Below the pieces are notes generated by a model that did no database searches, was not told where the DNA came from, and saw only the letters and a list, made by a program, of their open reading frames with translations. Shown here piece by piece: positions 62,105 through 64,000 of a DNA stretch of 64,000 bases. Both the position numbers and the translations under genes were made by a program. Every line of letters starts with the position of its first letter. Position 1 is the first letter of the stretch. The DNA comes from Roseiconus lacunae (lineage in GTDB: Bacteria > Planctomycetota > Planctomycetia > Pirellulales > Pirellulaceae). The stretch is taken from assembly GCF_008312935.1 (NCBI RefSeq), contig NZ_VSZO01000001.1, positions 682,001 through 746,000 on the forward strand, in the 5' to 3' direction.

Positions 62105-62676
62105 TGCATCACCTCTTCGACCTGGCCTCGGATTCGCTTCAAGATTCTTGCCCGAGCCATGTAGATCGCGCCGCGGCTGAGTTTCAACTCGCGGGCAACG
62201 TCATCGACCGGACGCTGACAAATCACCGTCTGCCAAAACGCTTGCCACGATGATTCAGAAAACTCATCACGAATTTTTGTGGCCGCCCAAACGATCAATT
62301 CATGTTCGTATTGGTCGGATAACTCAGAATCATCGGCAACCGATTCCAAGCCGCGCAGTGATTCGCTTCCACCGGTCGGGGCGACATGCCGGCGAATCTT
62401 GGTCATGTACTTCATGACTTCATGCCGAGCCACCGTTGCCATCCAGCGACGAAAGGAAGCCGCCTTACCATCGTCAACAAATTTTTCGACCGACTTGGCG
62501 ATGGCAAGCAAAATCTGCTGAATCGCGTCGTTCAAATGTGATTCTGGAACCCCGCGGCGACGGGCAAAATGCCGCAAAAACGGCTCATACAGTTCAACAA
62601 ATGACCACCAAGCAGCCTGGTCAGAGTGGTCCGGCAAGCGAACGATCAAACTCGGTCGTGTTTCTGGATTTGTCAT
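62101..62676 (-). CDS. ECF-type RNA polymerase sigma factor
   Basis: 191 residues from the ATG at 62676 (the frame runs to 62709 but the ATG starts nearer the family N-terminus). Region 2 reads WWSFVELYEPFLRHFARRRGVPESHLNDAIQQILLAIAKSV and region 4 has PVDDVARELKLSRGAIYMARARILKRIRGQV, the helix-turn-helix for the -35 box. It is of the planctomycete ECF subgroup found next to kinase genes. Its stop overlaps the kinase start, so the two are made together. Target promoters are unknown. Confidence 0.9.
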   Translation of the reverse strand: MTNPETRPSLIVRLPDHSDQAAWWSFVELYEPFLRHFARRRGVPESHLNDAIQQILLAIAKSVEKFVDDGKAASFRRWMATVARHEVMKYMTKIRRHVAPTGGSESLRGLESVADDSELSDQYEHELIVWAATKIRDEFSESSWQAFWQTVICQRPVDDVARELKLSRGAIYMARARILKRIRGQVEEVMQ

Positions 62677-62741
62677 CTCAACCAGTGTAAGTCTGGTCGA
62701 AGGCGACAATCTAACGCCGGCTGACAGAATTTTCTCTGAAT

Positions 62742-64000
62742 TTAATGCTTCGTCGCCACGAAGTCCGGCCAGACCTCGCCATGAAACTTGGTCGCTCCTA
62801 GGTGCAACGTCTCATTCACATTCAAGTTGCCTTCCAAGATATGCGCCGAATTTAGCGCGTATAACCCTGGCACACTCGTGACGACCGGTGGCAGACGAGT
62901 GCTGTAGTCAACGGTCGAAAGCGCGGCGACATACTTTGCCCGTGCGACCTTGAACTCCAGGACATCGTCACGGGAAAAATGATCGTACATTTTCTCGAGT
63001 GTCTGCAAACACCGCTCGCGATAGTCGTCGTCGGGTTCTGCCAAATCCGGATGATCGTCGGTCATGTACTTTGGCAGATAAACGAGATGATGGCCGCCCA
63101 GCTCGCGTTCCGGATCAACGATCGTCGACATCTCGATGATCCCCGTTAGCGGCACCCAGGTATCGGTGATGTTCGTGACGTAGTACTCACTGATTGGTTT
63201 TTTCAGCAGTAGCGAAGCACAGACAACGCCGAGGTAGGTGATCGATCGGTGTTGCTGCTTTTCTTGCTCCGTCAAATCGACGCATTGTCTGGCGATCAAC
63301 GGAGACGCGATCGTCGAAATGACGCAGTCGTAGATCTGCGATGATGCGTCATGAAAGTCGACTTCAATCTGACGCGATCCATCCGTGTCATTGTCCAGCT
63401 TTCGAATTTCGCGAACGGAATGACCGAGCAACAAACGCATCCCTTTGGATGCCAGTTGCTCGGTCCAGGTTTCGAGGATGCGAGCGTAACCACCGGGAAC
63501 GTAACCAAACATCTCTTTTTTTGCGCCGCTACGACGTGCCTTGTACATCCGCTGGGTGTGCGCCCAAATGAACGCGGCCGATGTCTTTTGATAGGCATCG
63601 CCAAGTTTTGCCTTCAGCAATGGCAGCCAGACCTTTTCAAACGCCCCTCGTCCCGACCATCGCCGTAACCAAGCTTCCACGGATTGCCGTTCCATCGATC
63701 GAAAGTCACGGATTTTGGACGCCAAGAAGATGGTCCCGCCAAGGCGCAAGCGTTGAAAGAGTGAGAGTGGCTTGAAACGCAGGAACTCAAGCGTGTTGCT
63801 CATCGATAACAGCTCGCCGCCGGCATAGAAGCCAGTCTTCGTCTCGACCCAGCGGATCTCATCTTCAAGATCGAGGTCGCGTAGCTTTTCGCGTAGCACC
63901 GAATCGCTTAGTAGTGTGACGTGATAAAAGCGATCCCAAGTGACATCGCCCAGCTTCCACGCGCTGGTCAATCCGCCGACGGTCGGCGCCGCTTCGGCAA
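62742..64000 (-). CDS. FAD-dependent oxidoreductase (amine-oxidase/desaturase-like), N-terminus cut by window end
   Basis: The frame stays open to base 64000, so the FAD-binding N-terminus lies outside the window. Visible residues begin AEAAPTVGGLTSAW, part of the family stretch that follows the dinucleotide site, then TWDRFYHVTLLSDSVL, SLFQRLRLGG, VWLPLLKAKLGDAY, YVPGGYARILETWTEQLASKGM and a C-terminal LNSAHILEGNLNVNETLHLG. The layout resembles protoporphyrinogen-oxidase-like and UDP-galactopyranose-mutase-like flavoproteins found in planctomycete surface-polysaccharide gene clusters. The substrate is unknown. It ends 66 bases upstream of the sigma factor start. Confidence 0.8.
   Translation of the reverse strand, partial: AEAAPTVGGLTSAWKLGDVTWDRFYHVTLLSDSVLREKLRDLDLEDEIRWVETKTGFYAGGELLSMSNTLEFLRFKPLSLFQRLRLGGTIFLASKIRDFRSMERQSVEAWLRRWSGRGAFEKVWLPLLKAKLGDAYQKTSAAFIWAHTQRMYKARRSGAKKEMFGYVPGGYARILETWTEQLASKGMRLLLGHSVREIRKLDNDTDGSRQIEVDFHDASSQIYDCVISTIASPLIARQCVDLTEQEKQQHRSITYLGVVCASLLLKKPISEYYVTNITDTWVPLTGIIEMSTIVDPERELGGHHLVYLPKYMTDDHPDLAEPDDDYRERCLQTLEKMYDHFSRDDVLEFKVARAKYVAALSTVDYSTRLPPVVTSVPGLYALNSAHILEGNLNVNETLHLGATKFHGEVWPDFVATKH

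Noticed and set aside
1-64000. tRNA, rRNA, tmRNA, SRP or RNase P RNA genes and CRISPR arrays
   Set aside because: I looked for T-loop consensus, conserved RNA cores and regularly spaced repeats by eye and found none; a covariance-model scan would settle it.

Overview
The window looks like a chromosomal segment of a planctomycete of the Rhodopirellula/Pirellulales type. Support comes from families that are typical of or enriched in that group: a DUF1559 prepilin-like protein, a PSCyt1/DUF1549/DUF1553 cytochrome-like protein coupled to a DUF1501 protein, a BBP7 beta-barrel protein, a XylR-type AraC regulator, methanopterin-linked C1 genes (fhcA, fhcD, fhcC), LL-diaminopimelate aminotransferase, and an ECF sigma factor overlapping a Ser/Thr kinase gene. 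Genes are about 50 in number, on both strands, with GTG and TTG starts. Most of the window is ordinary housekeeping and accessory sequence. I saw no tRNA, rRNA, CRISPR array, prophage or transposase gene.

Layout. 0-4.5 kb, minus strand: a protein-glutamylation-type cluster (Zn protease, RimK with a TrkA_C tail, AstE/AspA-like peptidase) below a BBP7 outer-membrane barrel. 4.8-10.4 kb, plus strand: HMA metal-binding protein, CbiX, DapL and GyrA. 10.6-14.7 kb: secreted unknown, BioB, PSP1 protein and FKBP isomerase. 14.7-15.9 kb: a gene-poor stretch with a palindromic repeat element. 15.9-23.1 kb: DEAD-box helicase, class II photolyase, lipase-like hydrolase, stress-type protein, methyltransferase and zinc alcohol dehydrogenase. 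23.2-29.7 kb: PSCyt1/DUF1501 pair divergent from a XylR-type regulator. 30-35 kb: GT25 glycosyltransferase fusion, PEBP protein, PG-binding-like protein and a Tat-exported Gfo/Idh oxidoreductase. 35.4-39.7 kb, minus strand: a four-gene unit made of a secreted unknown, fhcA, fhcD and fhcC, every junction being an ATGA overlap. 40-52 kb, plus strand: PanB, PepF, a 3-methyladenine glycosylase-like protein, a beta-CASP RNase-like protein, a deoxyhypusine synthase-like protein, a DUF1559 protein with a small lipoprotein, and pyruvate carboxylase. 52.4-64 kb, mostly minus strand: RibD, a SEC-C/TPR-like protein, a molybdenum-carrier-like protein, an RluA pseudouridine synthase coupled to a CinA-like protein, a secreted DPF-motif protein, the ECF sigma/kinase pair and a FAD oxidoreductase cut by the window end.

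The most unusual non-coding feature is a family of roughly 100-125 bp dispersed elements. Each has degenerate terminal inverted repeats (GTGCTTCGTC ... GACGAAGCAC) around an inner imperfect palindrome built on GGCGTTAGCC / GGCTAACGCC. At least five plus-oriented copies or derivatives (near 15.6, 21.5, 42.8-43.2, 46.6 and 56.4 kb) and one full minus-oriented copy (29.9 kb) lie strictly between genes, with weaker fragments elsewhere. One copy carries a roughly 220 bp internal expansion of hairpins and a 3 x 15 bp tandem repeat.

Several candidate control sites are visible: 21-bp-spaced direct repeats plus an inverted repeat in the xylR/PSCyt1 divergent region, an 18 bp perfect palindrome before the methyltransferase gene, an inverted repeat just before the photolyase start, a sigma70-like promoter before gyrA, and stem-loops at several gene ends. 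One of these, after the deoxyhypusine synthase-like gene, has a proper T tract. Functional assignments rest on reading protein motifs by eye, without database searches.
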